DNA from: JBBQFC01 sp038321615
Lineage (GTDB): Bacteria > Bacteroidota > Bacteroidia > Flavobacteriales_D > Cryomorphaceae
Assembly (NCBI GenBank): GCA_038321615.1
Contig: JBBQFC010000009.1
Coordinates: 1 to 64,000, forward strand
DNA length: 64,000 nt
Direction: 5' to 3'
Shown: piece after piece, positions 16,912 through 25,592 of the stretch
Layout: each line of letters starts with the position of its first letter
How positions within the stretch are numbered: the first letter of the stretch is position 1
Notes under the pieces: generated by a model
What the model was told of the DNA's origin: nothing
Databases searched by the model: none
The model's input: the letters and a program-made list of their open reading frames with translations, nothing else
Translations under genes and position numbers: made by a program

Positions 16912-17919
16912 TCACTCAAACGGATACCTTAAGCCCCACTTACCGCGCATTTCGTCCATCAATTTCATAATGGAGTAGGTCTCTGCGAGTGGCATAACGG
17001 GACTTTCTATTTTTCCTGCACGAATGCATGCCACCACTTCGGAAATCTGATAACTAAAACCGTTTTCGTCTGTCGGAACTAGGGTTTCCTCCGATTTTTC
17101 GATCGCATTGGTGCCATTGTGAAGGTGAATGTTGTACCTATCTGCCCGCATAAATTCAGGAATCAATATATAGCCCTTGGCGCCGTAAATCAAGGCGTCG
17201 TTTCGCATCCAAAGATTATAGCTGGTAGAAATATTGACTAAGCATCCCGAATGGAATTGAAACATGTAGTGGGCCACTTCGTCCACCCCCTTGTCGCTGA
17301 ATCGAGTCATTGACAATACTTTTTCCGGAAGGTTGCCCAAGATATAGGTGATAAAGGAAATGGGGTAAACCCCCATGTCGAGCGTAACACCGCCCGCCAG
17401 ATTCGGATCCGTCAATCGCTTCTCATAACGCGGAGACACAAAGCCGCCGAAGCTGAGATTGACTGATTTTACTTCGCCAATCAATCCATCGAGGAGGTTA
17501 CTTCGCAGTTTCTGAACAGCAGGAAGAAATCGTGTCCACATGGCTTCCATTAAAAACAAGCCTTTCGATTTTGCTATTTCGATGAGGGCTTCGGCCTGTG
17601 CAGCGTTTACGGTAAACGGCTTTTCTATCAGCACATGTTTTCCTTTTTCGAGCGCCAGCTTGGCATTCTCGAAATGGAAGTTGTGCGTTGTAGCCACATA
17701 AATGACGTCTATTTCGTCGTCAGCAACCAATTGTTCGTAGCTGAGCGCCTTGGCAATCTGAAACCTATCTGCGAAGGATTGGGCTCTTTCAGGAGATTTT
17801 GAACCTACGGCTACAAGAGTCGCTTCACTGCTCTTTTGCAATGCTTCGGCCATTTTGGATGCGATGATTCCTGCACCCATTATTCCCCAACGAGCGATTC
17901 GATTTGATTGATCCTCCAT
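16912..17919 (-). CDS. Gfo/Idh/MocA-family oxidoreductase
   Basis: A 335-residue oxidoreductase with the nucleotide-binding MGAGIIASKMAEAL segment near residue 14 and the family motif LIEKPFTVNA near residue 96. 'AGGVTLDMGVYPISFITYILG' carries the typical central D-x-G-x-Y signature of the dimeric dihydrodiol dehydrogenase-like branch. The substrate is probably a sugar or cyclitol but cannot be named. It is separate from the WbpB-like enzyme: it lies on the other strand, upstream neighbour fabD, 18 bases apart, so it may be co-transcribed with fabD. Confidence 0.85.
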   Translation of the reverse strand: MEDQSNRIARWGIMGAGIIASKMAEALQKSSEATLVAVGSKSPERAQSFADRFQIAKALSYEQLVADDEIDVIYVATTHNFHFENAKLALEKGKHVLIEKPFTVNAAQAEALIEIAKSKGLFLMEAMWTRFLPAVQKLRSNLLDGLIGEVKSVNLSFGGFVSPRYEKRLTDPNLAGGVTLDMGVYPISFITYILGNLPEKVLSMTRFSDKGVDEVAHYMFQFHSGCLVNISTSYNLWMRNDALIYGAKGYILIPEFMRADRYNIHLHNGTNAIEKSEETLVPTDENGFSYQISEVVACIRAGKIESPVMPLAETYSIMKLMDEMRGKWGLRYPFE

Positions 17920-17937
17920 TTAGATTTTCATCGTCAC

Positions 17938-18822
17938 TTAAATCACTTCAGCCGAAGCTGTTTCTAAAGCCCGATCAACTTTTTTAAATAGCCCTTGAAG
18001 CACTTTTCCGGGGCCAACTTCTATTACCTCGGTGCATCCATCGGCGATCATCTGTTGCATGGTCTGCGTCCAGCGAACGGGAGCCGTAAGTTGCTTGATT
18101 AAGTTCAACTTGATAGTTTCGGCATCGGCGGTAGCTTGGGCTGTAACATTCTGATAGATTGGGCAGTGCGGCGAACGAATTTCGGTGTTTTCAATAGCTG
18201 CTGCCAATCGCGTACGAGCGGGCTCCATGAGGGGAGAGTGAAAGGCTCCACCAACAGGCAATCGCAAGGCGCGCTTGGCACCAGCATCGGTAAGCGCTGC
18301 GCAGGCGGCATCTACAGCGGCTAATTCGCCACTGATAACAAGCTGTCCGGGACAGTTGTAATTGGCAGCCACTACTACACCCGTGATCTTACCGCAAACT
18401 TCTTCTACCACTCCATCTTCGAGACCGAGAATGGCTGCCATCGCACCTTGGGTGATGTCGCAAGCCGCCTGCATGGCTTCGGCTCGTTCTGCCACCAGGC
18501 GAAGCCCCGATGCGAAATCCAAAGCATTTGCTGCTACCAAGGCGGAAAACTCTCCCAAACTATGACCTGCCACAAAATCTGGTCGGAATGAGTCGCCAAG
18601 TGATTTGGCAAGAATTACGGAGTGCAAAAAGATGGCGGGCTGTGTGATGCGCGTAGCTTTCAGAGCTTCATCATCGCCGTCGAACATGACCTCCGTGATA
18701 TCGAATCCCAGAATTTTGCCGGCCTCCTGGAACAGCGCCTTGGCCAAAGCGCTGGAATCGAAAAGTTCTTTTCCCATTCCTACAAATTGAGACCCCTGCC
18801 CGGGGAAGACGTAAGCTTTCAT
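17938..18822 (-). CDS. fabD: Malonyl-CoA:ACP transacylase
   Basis: A 294-residue transacylase that moves malonyl groups from CoA to acyl carrier protein for fatty acid synthesis. The nucleophile is S88 in GHSLGE, the catalytic histidine is H195 in GGAFHSPLM, and the N-terminal FPGQGSQFVGMG loop forms the oxyanion region. Length and ends are normal. A strong terminator separates it from the interrupted gene upstream, so it likely has its own promoter. Confidence 0.97.
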   Translation of the reverse strand: MKAYVFPGQGSQFVGMGKELFDSSALAKALFQEAGKILGFDITEVMFDGDDEALKATRITQPAIFLHSVILAKSLGDSFRPDFVAGHSLGEFSALVAANALDFASGLRLVAERAEAMQAACDITQGAMAAILGLEDGVVEEVCGKITGVVVAANYNCPGQLVISGELAAVDAACAALTDAGAKRALRLPVGGAFHSPLMEPARTRLAAAIENTEIRSPHCPIYQNVTAQATADAETIKLNLIKQLTAPVRWTQTMQQMIADGCTEVIEVGPGKVLQGLFKKVDRALETASAEVI

Positions 18823-18870
18823 ATGGTTAAATTAGTTTGCGACAATAATACGCATTGAAGGCGATCAAAA

Positions 18871-18895
18871 AAAAATCCGGCCTAAGCCGGATTTT
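18871..18895 (-). terminator. Rho-independent terminator after the interrupted BI-1 gene
   Basis: AAAATCCGGC pairs with GCCGGATTTT around a four-base loop. On the minus strand it ends in a run of nine T residues (A-run at 18867-18875 on the plus strand). It lies just after the BI-1 stop codon and before fabD. Confidence 0.85.
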
Positions 18896-18913
18896 CAAAA
18901 TTTTCGCAAGCGC

Positions 18914-19062
18914 TTAATTTCTATTCCCCAGAAAGCGAAGCATGAAAAGGAACAAGTTCACAAAGTCGAGGTAAAGATTTAAAGCACCCATAATGGCGAG
19001 CTTCGAGCCTTCTTCGGTGGTGGCATCCGTAACCATTCCTATTTGCTTGATCTTTTGCATAT
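18914..19062 (-). pseudogene. 3' part of a Bax inhibitor-1 family gene split by an IS
   Basis: The sequence encodes KIKQIGMVTDATTEEGSKLA followed by IMGALNLYLDFVNLFLFMLRFLGNR, the C-terminal end of bacterial BI-1 (TMBIM/YbhL-like) proteins, including the last membrane segment. The reading frame upstream runs into the insertion element (to a chance ATG at 19126). Joined to the 5' part at 20433-21030 with one copy of the 9-bp target repeat, it restores one open frame of 245 residues. The break falls inside the Tyr-Asp-Met-Gln-Lys-Ile loop before the last helix. Confidence 0.9.
19054..19062. repeat. Target site duplication, left copy
   Basis: TTTGCATAT directly abuts the left end of the insertion element and is repeated exactly after its right end at 20433-20441. 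Nine bases is within the range for IS4-family elements. Confidence 0.88.
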
Positions 19063-20432
19063 CACACCTGTCCAAGACGATTGCGTTTGAGCATGACTTC
19101 TCCATGTCAGCGTGATTTTCAAGCACAAAATTCGTAGATTTTAAATATACCCCCCTTACTATTCTAAAATACGGACAACTGTAGGGGTAAATCTCGGATT
19201 TCTTTTCCTTTTAAAAAGGGTTTATCGAGCCATTCTTGGAGATTTATTTTTACAAATAGATTTAGTCGAACAAAGGCCACTAAGTTGGATAGATGCCAAG
19301 GGTGTTTTGCTTCCTTCTGAAGCACTTTGAGTAAGAGTATAGTGATCAGTGCTGTCCAAATCTGTATCATCACCGCGTTGAGACTCGTTCCGACGAATGA
19401 CTTGATTTTCAGGTGTGTTTTAATGTCCTTGAAAAAGGACTCTATGCTCCATCTGCGCTTGTAGAGTTCGGATATGGTCGTTGCTGTCCAAGTTAAGTTG
19501 TTTGTGAGTAGCTGAAGGTACTGCTGCGTTTGTTCATCCCACACTTCCACCATCCGCAACTCCTTGTCATATTTGTTCTTTGTGGCTGGATGGATGGGGC
19601 ATACTTGATAATCCTGTAGAATGGCGGGGTTAGCCATATCAGTTGCGCCTACCAGTCGCGGAGTGGACGATAGCTTGATGTTATCTTTACCACGGATCAC
19701 AAAGAATACGCCTTGATCATCTAAGGATTTCATCCATTTAAAATCAACATACCCCCGATCGGCAACCACAATGCTGCCTGATGGAAACTCCATGTCGTGA
19801 GCCGCTTTCACGTCGTGCCGTTTTCCATCAGTTACATCTACAAAGACGGGCATGCATCCGTCAAAATCGAGCACGGTGTGGAGTTTTATGGCTCCTTTCT
19901 TCTTGCGGAAATGAGCCCAATCAAACAGGTTTAAACACAGATCAATGGTCGTGGAATCTAAGAGATAGATTTTCCTTTTCGGCAGAAGAATCCGCTTCTT
20001 TCTCAGTGTCGGCTCGAATTTATCGTAGAGCTGGTGGTACATCGCCTCAAAGACCTTCCAAGAACGATGCTGATTGTTGTAGGCCAAACTCGACTTATTC
20101 ATCGCTCGGGTAAGACCTAAATGATACAAATCACCCGTGGCGGAGCGCATCCCATTGCATATTTCATTCAGACTGTTGGACTTTGAAAACTGGCAAAAAA
20201 CCATCGTCACGAAGTGCATCCACGCATCATTGCCCTTAGAGTGTTTGTTAGACTGGTACTCTTTGACCAAATTGTTAAAAGAATCTTTTCCGAATTTTTG
20301 GAATATTTGAGCAAATAAAGTGATCTTCATCGCGGGGTTGGTTTGTTTTGTGTTCCAACTTTAAACATACCGGATTTCTCCGGGCCAACCCCATTATTTT
20401 TACCCTATTTCTAAACGTCTTGGACAGGTGTG
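19063..20432 (-). mobile_element. IS4-family insertion sequence, 1370 bp, complete
   Basis: Both ends carry the same perfect 17-bp terminal inverted repeat, CACACCTGTCCAAGACG (19063-19079, and its complement at 20416-20432). One intact transposase gene fills most of the element, on the minus strand. A 9-bp direct repeat flanks it, so the element arrived by ordinary transposition. Perfect ends, intact transposase and an exact target duplication suggest a recent insertion. It interrupts a BI-1 family gene in the same orientation. Confidence 0.93.
19164..20330 (-). CDS. IS4-family DDE transposase
   Basis: A 388-residue transposase with the catalytic triad visible: D125 in YLLDSTTIDL, D191 in VVADRGYVDF, and E297 in the IS4 signature Y-x2-R-x3-E-x6-K (Y290, R293, E297, K304 in YKRRWSIESFFKDIK). 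The N-terminal ~75 residues fit the small DUF4372-type DNA-binding domain common in Bacteroidota IS4 relatives. No frameshift or stop interrupts it. It starts 102 bases inside the right terminal repeat and ends 101 bases from the left one. Confidence 0.95.
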   Translation of the reverse strand: MKITLFAQIFQKFGKDSFNNLVKEYQSNKHSKGNDAWMHFVTMVFCQFSKSNSLNEICNGMRSATGDLYHLGLTRAMNKSSLAYNNQHRSWKVFEAMYHQLYDKFEPTLRKKRILLPKRKIYLLDSTTIDLCLNLFDWAHFRKKKGAIKLHTVLDFDGCMPVFVDVTDGKRHDVKAAHDMEFPSGSIVVADRGYVDFKWMKSLDDQGVFFVIRGKDNIKLSSTPRLVGATDMANPAILQDYQVCPIHPATKNKYDKELRMVEVWDEQTQQYLQLLTNNLTWTATTISELYKRRWSIESFFKDIKTHLKIKSFVGTSLNAVMIQIWTALITILLLKVLQKEAKHPWHLSNLVAFVRLNLFVKINLQEWLDKPFLKGKEIRDLPLQLSVF

Positions 20433-20441
20433 TTTGCATAT
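20433..20441. repeat. Target site duplication, right copy
   Basis: TTTGCATAT immediately follows the right terminal repeat of the IS and equals the left copy at 19054-19062. It is part of the BI-1 coding sequence (Asp-Met-Gln codons on the minus strand). Confidence 0.88.
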
Positions 20442-21030
20442 CATAAGCGGTGAGGCCTGTGAATACCAATACCCCGATACCGCTGATGATATAATCCATC
20501 GTACCGCTTTGCATGAACATGTTCACTACGGAAGCGATAATCAAACCAATAAGTGCCATGATTAAAATGGAACCCATCTTTGTAAGATCGGTTTGGGTGG
20601 TATATCCCAATACAGCCATCGTTCCGAAAGTGGCGGCCGTAATGAAAAAGGTGATGAAGATGCTACTCTGGGTGTAAGCCAAAAATATAAAGCTCAAACT
20701 CATACCCATTAGTAAAGCGTAGAATACAAATACGGCTATCATGGCCGTACTCGAGAGCTTTTTATAACCAAAGCCCATGAGCAATACCAATCCAAAAGGG
20801 GCTATCATTACAATCCATCCCAAAATAGACAAGCTGCCCGTGGCGTTGTACAAATAGGAGAGTAAAACTTCACTGGTACCAAACCAATAAGCCATCACAC
20901 CAGAGATTGCCAGTGCAGCGGCCATATAGCTCATCACACTGTTTACAAAGTTTTTGGTAATGCTTATTGCACCAGCTCCTGCTGATGGCACGGGGTCATT
21001 CCAATTAGAAATACGGTTTTCAGTTTCCAT
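20433..21030 (-). pseudogene. 5' part of a Bax inhibitor-1 family gene split by an IS
   Basis: From the ATG at 21028-21030, about 199 residues encode six membrane segments of a BI-1 (TMBIM) family protein, including VFYALLMGMSLSFIFLAYTQ and 'SGIGVLVFTGLTAYDMQ', the hallmark late segment with its conserved aspartate. The frame then runs into the IS and stops at 20275 after 52 foreign residues. BI-1 proteins are inner-membrane, pH-sensitive calcium-leak-type proteins. The hybrid lacks the last helix and probably does not work. It begins two bases after folE ends, so the folE-side operon likely drove it. Confidence 0.9.
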
Positions 21031-21032
21031 TT

Positions 21033-21614
21033 TTAGTCGAGTTTCGAAGTAATCAAAGTTATAAATTCGGCGCGAGTTGAGTCTTTCAAAAATTCACCGT
21101 AAAAAGCGGAAGTAGTAGTTTTGGAATTTTGCTTCTGCACACCGCGCATCTGCATGCACATGTGTCGGGCTTCTATTACCACGGCTACTCCTATCGGATT
21201 TAAAGCGTCTTGAATGCAATCGCGAATCTGATTTGTCAGACGTTCCTGTACCTGCAATCTTCGTGCAAATGCGTCTACGATGCGTGGAATCTTGCTCAAC
21301 CCGACAATTCGTCCGTTAGGAATGTACGCTATGTGAGCCTTGCCAAAGAAGGGTAGGAGGTGATGCTCGCAAAGGCTGTACACCTCGATATCCTTTACCA
21401 AGACCATTTGGTTGTAATCTTCTTCAAATAGCGCCGACCGCAATATTGCATCGGGGTCTTCGCTGTAGCCTTTGGTCAAAAATTCCATGGCTTTTGCCGC
21501 TCGCACAGGTGTGTCTATCAGCCCATTTCGGTTGCTCTCTTCCCCCAAAAGATCGAGTATTCGCTTGTAATGTTCAGCGATTTCTGCGGTGTTATCGGTG
21601 GCTCTATGATTCAT
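21033..21614 (-). CDS. folE: GTP cyclohydrolase I
   Basis: Converts GTP to 7,8-dihydroneopterin triphosphate. Starting at the ATG at 21612-21614 gives 193 residues (MNHRATDNTAEIAEHYKRIL), the usual length; the frame is open to 21707, but that start would overlap the upstream gene heavily. Zinc ligands are in SLCEHHLLPFFGKAHIAY and in ARHMCMQMRGV; 'GLSKIPRIVDAFARRLQVQE' is the family's central motif. It follows the PTPS-type gene by 10 bases and precedes the split BI-1 gene by two. Confidence 0.96.
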   Translation of the reverse strand: MNHRATDNTAEIAEHYKRILDLLGEESNRNGLIDTPVRAAKAMEFLTKGYSEDPDAILRSALFEEDYNQMVLVKDIEVYSLCEHHLLPFFGKAHIAYIPNGRIVGLSKIPRIVDAFARRLQVQERLTNQIRDCIQDALNPIGVAVVIEARHMCMQMRGVQKQNSKTTTSAFYGEFLKDSTRAEFITLITSKLD

Positions 21615-21624
21615 CTTCCCTACT

Positions 21625-22044
21625 TTACTCACCCAGATATTCGGCGTAGTTATTCTCTGTTTCGTGCAAACGGATACGGTGTAATTTGCAACCGTGCTTG
21701 CTGACATGGCTTGCTAATTGCTCCCAAATAGCTACTGCCAAATTTTCAGTGCTCGGCATGATATTTTTGAGGAAGGGCACATCCAAATTCAGATTGCGAT
21801 GATCGACATGTGCTGTAATGTGCTCCTTGATCAAAGCGCTCAAGATTTTGAGATCTATTACACAACCCGTTTCCGGATCTGGACTGCCGCTAACCGTTAC
21901 GAAAAGCTCGTAATTATGGCCATGCCAGTTGGTATTGGCACATTTGCCAAACACTTCCAGATTCTTCTCTTCACTCCACTTGGGATTCCACAGTTTATGA
22001 GCCGCATTAAATCGCTCCCGCCGTGTAACATAAACCCTCGCCAT
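21625..22044 (-). CDS. 6-pyruvoyl-tetrahydropterin synthase-family protein
   Basis: A 139-residue member of the PTPS/QueD family acting on dihydroneopterin triphosphate, the FolE product. Zinc ligands are H16, H41 and H43; the catalytic cysteine is C35. The spacing is C-x5-H-G-H (CANTNWHGH), which is the eukaryote-like PTPS pattern, whereas QueD enzymes of queuosine synthesis usually have C-x3-H-G-H. DH in 'HVDHRNLN' and the final glutamate (ETENNY) are conserved. It is coupled with folE. Product could therefore be 6-pyruvoyl-tetrahydropterin, though a QueD role is possible because queA is close by. Confidence 0.88.
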   Translation of the reverse strand: MARVYVTRRERFNAAHKLWNPKWSEEKNLEVFGKCANTNWHGHNYELFVTVSGSPDPETGCVIDLKILSALIKEHITAHVDHRNLNLDVPFLKNIMPSTENLAVAIWEQLASHVSKHGCKLHRIRLHETENNYAEYLGE

Positions 22045-22094
22045 GCATTGAAATTATAGCCTGCAAATATACAACCTTATTTAGGATGCTTCGG

Positions 22095-22125
22095 TTCGAA
22101 TCAAAAAGCGAAAACAATATCTTTG
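22095..22125 (+). promoter_or_regulatory. Bacteroidota-type promoter upstream of hldD
   Basis: TATCTTTG at 22118-22125 fits the -7 consensus TAnnTTTG; TTCG at 22095-22098 is a one-mismatch -33 element with a 19-base spacer. The ATG of hldD follows 22 bases after the -7 box. Confidence 0.5.
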
Positions 22126-22147
22126 GCGGCACCTAAACATATTTGAA

Positions 22148-23113
22148 ATGATTGTAATTACTGGGGCTGCGGGCTTCATTGGGAGCGTATTAGTAGCTGA
22201 GCTCAACAAGGCAGGTTACAAGGACTTGATACTGGTAGATGATTTTGCTCGACCCGAAAAGGAAAATAACTGGAAGGACAAGACCTTTTCTCAAAAGGTT
22301 GAACGCGCCGATTTCTTCCAATGGCTGGATGCCAATAATAAGCTGGTGTACTTCATCTTCCATATTGGTGCACGCACCGATACTACAGAGTTCGACCGAT
22401 CGATATTCGACGAGCTTAACCTGCACTACACGCAAAACATGTGGAATAGCTGTGTGAAATATGGCATTCCATTGGTTTATGCCAGCTCGGGCGCAACTTA
22501 TGGCTTAGGCGAGTTGGGCTACAGCGACTCGCACCACGTTGTAAGCCAGCTAAAACCGCTCAATCCTTACGGCGATTCGAAAAATGATTTTGATAAGTGG
22601 GCCCTGGCGCAAACCGAGCAACCCTATTTCTGGGCCGGCCTCAAGTTTTTTAATGTCTATGGCCCTAACGAATACCATAAAGGGCGAATGGCCTCGGTGA
22701 TTTTTCACGCATTCAATCAAATAAAGAATAAGGGTTCTGTGAAGCTTTTTCGCTCACACAATTCCGAATATAAACATGGCGAACAACTTCGCGATTTCGT
22801 TTATGTGAAAGATGTGGTGGCGGTATGCTTATTCCTTATGGAAACGCGCAAGCATTCGGGGCTATATAATTTGGGTACCGGCGAAGCCAGGACGTTTAAA
22901 GATCTGGCTGAGTCTACTTTCCGAGCCCTTGATCTGGAGCCAGTCATAGACTTTATCGATACCCCTGCCGATATCCGCGATACTTATCAGTACTATACCC
23001 AGGCCGACATGCAGAAATTGCGCTCCATTGGCTACGATGCATCTTTTACGTCGCTCGAAGATGGCATCGCCGACTACGTGCAAAAGTATTTATCGCCCAA
23101 TTCTTATTATTAA
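22148..23113 (+). CDS. hldD: ADP-L-glycero-D-manno-heptose 6-epimerase
   Basis: A 321-residue extended short-chain dehydrogenase that makes ADP-L-glycero-beta-D-manno-heptose, the LPS core heptose donor. GAAGFIGSVL at residues 6-15 binds the cofactor. Y141-x3-K145 (YGDSK) is the catalytic pair, and HIGARTDTTEFD, 'FFNVYGPNEYHKGRMAS' and 'GEQLRDFVYVKDVV' are diagnostic of HldD/RfaD. gmhA, which acts earlier in the same pathway, is at 41 kb. queA starts six bases after its stop, so the two are probably one operon. Confidence 0.95.
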   Translation: MIVITGAAGFIGSVLVAELNKAGYKDLILVDDFARPEKENNWKDKTFSQKVERADFFQWLDANNKLVYFIFHIGARTDTTEFDRSIFDELNLHYTQNMWNSCVKYGIPLVYASSGATYGLGELGYSDSHHVVSQLKPLNPYGDSKNDFDKWALAQTEQPYFWAGLKFFNVYGPNEYHKGRMASVIFHAFNQIKNKGSVKLFRSHNSEYKHGEQLRDFVYVKDVVAVCLFLMETRKHSGLYNLGTGEARTFKDLAESTFRALDLEPVIDFIDTPADIRDTYQYYTQADMQKLRSIGYDASFTSLEDGIADYVQKYLSPNSYY

Positions 23114-23118
23114 TTGCC

Positions 23119-24189
23119 GTGTACGAGCACCATTACCTGCTCTCCGATTTTGATTTTGACCTGCCTGAAAGGCTGCTTGCGGTCGAGCCTTTAGCGCATC
23201 GCGACGAATCGCGATTGATGCTGGTGCACAAGAATAGTGGCCTTATTGAGCATCGGATGTTCAAGGATCTTCCTTTTATTCTCCATCGCGGTGATTGCAT
23301 GGTTTTCAATGACACCAAGGTGATTCCGGCTCGCTTGCAGGTGCGAAAGTCAAGCATCACTGCAGGTGCGCTGCTCGATGTGCTGTTAATAAGCCCTGTA
23401 GTCGATCGGCCTAACACGTGGGCCATGCTGCTCGATCCACTCCGCAAAGTGAAGGTTGGAACACCCCTGATATTTGGAGACAACTCACTCCGAGGTCACA
23501 TTGTAAAATTGAAAGGCGAAAAAGAAGTTTGGGTAGAATTTAGCCGCAATATAGAGCCAGAAGCTCTAAAACGTCAGCTTTTTGCCTTGGGTGCAGCACC
23601 TTTGCCGCCTTACTTGAAAAAGGCTTGGGCCAATGTGTCGCTCGAGCGATATCAAACGGTGTATGCCAAGCAAGAAGGGGCTTTGGCTGCGCCGACTGCC
23701 GGTTTGCACTTTACCGAAACAATGTTTGAGTCAATTGCGCAAGCCGGTATTGGCCGCAATTCACTTACGCTTCATGTAGGGTTGGGAACTTTCGACCCGC
23801 TCTACCACGAAAATTTTAAGGACTCCAAGCTCCACAAGGAATGGTTCGAGCTCGATGCGGCAACCGCATCAAACATTGATGCCACGGTGAATTCAGGAGC
23901 TACTGTGGTTGCGGTGGGCACTACTACCATGCGCGCTTTGGAGTCAAGCGTTGGCATTTCCGGAAGGGTAGAAGCTGGGAGTGGGTACACGGATATTTTC
24001 ATCCAACCGGGCTATCAATTTCAATCCGCTCATGGACTCTTTACGAATTTTCATACACCGCGCTCGACGCTTCTCATAATGATTGCAGCTTTTATGGGTT
24101 ACGATTTAATGCGCGAAGCCTATGCAAAGGCGATTGAAGAAGAATACCGTTTCTACAGCTTTGGCGATGCGATGCTCATTATCCCTTAA
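23119..24189 (+). CDS. queA: S-adenosylmethionine:tRNA ribosyltransferase-isomerase
   Basis: A 356-residue enzyme that transfers the ribosyl part of SAM to preQ1 in tRNA, forming epoxyqueuosine. Characteristic motifs are HRGDCMVFNDTKVIPARL, 'YAKQEGALAAPTAGLHFTE' and LHVGLGTFDPL, all in the usual order, and 'FTNFHTPRSTLLIMIAAFMG' near the end. The start is a GTG at 23119, chosen because it begins at the normal N-terminus and sits just after hldD. The 3' end overlaps the convergent MerR gene by four bases. Confidence 0.95.
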   Translation: MYEHHYLLSDFDFDLPERLLAVEPLAHRDESRLMLVHKNSGLIEHRMFKDLPFILHRGDCMVFNDTKVIPARLQVRKSSITAGALLDVLLISPVVDRPNTWAMLLDPLRKVKVGTPLIFGDNSLRGHIVKLKGEKEVWVEFSRNIEPEALKRQLFALGAAPLPPYLKKAWANVSLERYQTVYAKQEGALAAPTAGLHFTETMFESIAQAGIGRNSLTLHVGLGTFDPLYHENFKDSKLHKEWFELDAATASNIDATVNSGATVVAVGTTTMRALESSVGISGRVEAGSGYTDIFIQPGYQFQSAHGLFTNFHTPRSTLLIMIAAFMGYDLMREAYAKAIEEEYRFYSFGDAMLIIP

Positions 24190-24521
24190 AGCTCACTTCT
24201 CAGATTTACCAGGAACGCTTTGATCTCTTCCAATCGCTCCACTATGGCGGCATTATCAAGCACTTCGTCCTTGTTGTCCTTTATTTTGGCTTTGGCGCCC
24301 TGCAAGGTGTAACCACGGTCGCGCACCAGGTGGTGGATAATTTTCAAATTATCGACGTCTTCCTTTGTGAAAAGCCGATTGCCCTTATTATTCTTTTTGG
24401 GCTTTAATATGTCAAATTCCTTTTCCCAAAACCGGATGAGCGAGCTGTTGACGCCAAACATCGTTGCCACTTCACCAATGGTGTAGTATAATTTCTCGAT
24501 CGGTTTTTCACGGTAGGCCAT
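24186..24521 (-). CDS. MerR-family transcriptional regulator
   Basis: A 111-residue protein with a MerR winged helix-turn-helix at the N-terminus: YYTIGEVATMFGVNSSLIRF then 'WEKEFDILKPKKNNKGNRLFTKEDV'. The C-terminal ~35 residues form a short dimerising helix with no cysteine ligands, so metal sensing is unlikely. This short branch is common in Bacteroidota, usually beside an M23 peptidase gene as here (one base after it). Its targets are unknown. Confidence 0.92.
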   Translation of the reverse strand: MAYREKPIEKLYYTIGEVATMFGVNSSLIRFWEKEFDILKPKKNNKGNRLFTKEDVDNLKIIHHLVRDRGYTLQGAKAKIKDNKDEVLDNAAIVERLEEIKAFLVNLRSEL

Positions 24522-24522
24522 C

Positions 24523-25494
24523 TTAGTCGAATGATTGATTTGGAGTCGATGAGAGTTGGATCATCATATCGTACTCCGCGGGAGTAAGGTCGTTGAAGAA
24601 GAAGTTTGCAGGGTCAATTTTGACGTCATCTTTTATAACTTCGTAATGCAAATGGGGCGCACTACTCAAGCCGGTATTCCCCACTGCGCCTATTACGTCG
24701 CCACGCTTTATTCGCTGTCCCACCCGCACATTGCTCTTGCTCATGTGGGCGTAAAGCGTTTGGTATCCGTATCCATGGTCGATCACAACGTGGCGGCCAT
24801 AGCCTGTTCGTTCATTTTTTACTTCTACCACCTTTCCATCGCCGGTGGCGAAAATCTCTGTGCCTTCGGGTGCTGAAAAATCGAGGCCAGCGTGCATTTT
24901 TGGAACTTTGTAAATCGGGTGAATCCGCATTCCGAAACCGCTTGCCATACGCTTCATTTCTTCATTTTTCACGGGCTGTATAGCGGGTATGGAAGCCAAA
25001 AGGTCGGCTTTTTTCTTCGCAAGCTCTACTACTTCGTCAAATGACTTGCTCTGCACATACATGCGCTTAGCGAGTTTGTCAATGCGTTGGTTGGTCTGAA
25101 TGATGAGCTCCGAATTGGCGTAACCTTCCAAATGGCGGTAGCGATTTACCCCGCCCACTCCTGCTGCTCGCACGTTCTGCGATATTGGCTCGGCTTCCAT
25201 AATCTGTCGGTAAACGTTATCGTCGCGCTGCTCAATATTTGAAAGTACTTGGTCCAGCCGCTGTAAATCGCGATTTAATAAGGCATATTGCTGCCGCAAT
25301 TGCTTGTTTTCCCGTTGTAGGTTGAGCTCCTTAGGCGATTCTATGAAGCTGTAGGCCACTAACAAAATGGCACCTGCGAAGAGCAAGCCCACCAAGAAAT
25401 AAGAAAAAAACTTTCGAACCCAGTCCTTAATGGTCAACTGGATTTTTTCGTAGCTCAGTGTATTCGGATTATACTTGTACTTTATTTTTGCCAT
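24523..25494 (-). CDS. M23-family peptidoglycan metallopeptidase
   Basis: A 323-residue protein with a membrane anchor at about residues 30-50, a coiled coil at about 55-95, and a LytM/M23 zinc-peptidase domain at about 185-295. Zinc ligands are H201 and D205 (HAGLD) and H283 (HLHYE), with H250 and H281 as catalytic-site histidines, so the site is complete and likely active on peptide cross-bridges of the cell wall. The anchor-plus-coiled-coil layout resembles NlpD/EnvC-like or sporulation-type envelope peptidases. It is followed at once by the MerR gene. Confidence 0.93.
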   Translation of the reverse strand: MAKIKYKYNPNTLSYEKIQLTIKDWVRKFFSYFLVGLLFAGAILLVAYSFIESPKELNLQRENKQLRQQYALLNRDLQRLDQVLSNIEQRDDNVYRQIMEAEPISQNVRAAGVGGVNRYRHLEGYANSELIIQTNQRIDKLAKRMYVQSKSFDEVVELAKKKADLLASIPAIQPVKNEEMKRMASGFGMRIHPIYKVPKMHAGLDFSAPEGTEIFATGDGKVVEVKNERTGYGRHVVIDHGYGYQTLYAHMSKSNVRVGQRIKRGDVIGAVGNTGLSSAPHLHYEVIKDDVKIDPANFFFNDLTPAEYDMMIQLSSTPNQSFD

Positions 25495-25592
25495 CGATTA
25501 TGAAGAGCTACTTTTGGCCTAATGCCCTAAAATTTAGGGTATTCTTGTTTATTAGGAACCACTAGGAGCTCCGAAGTTAGAATTTATCGACC

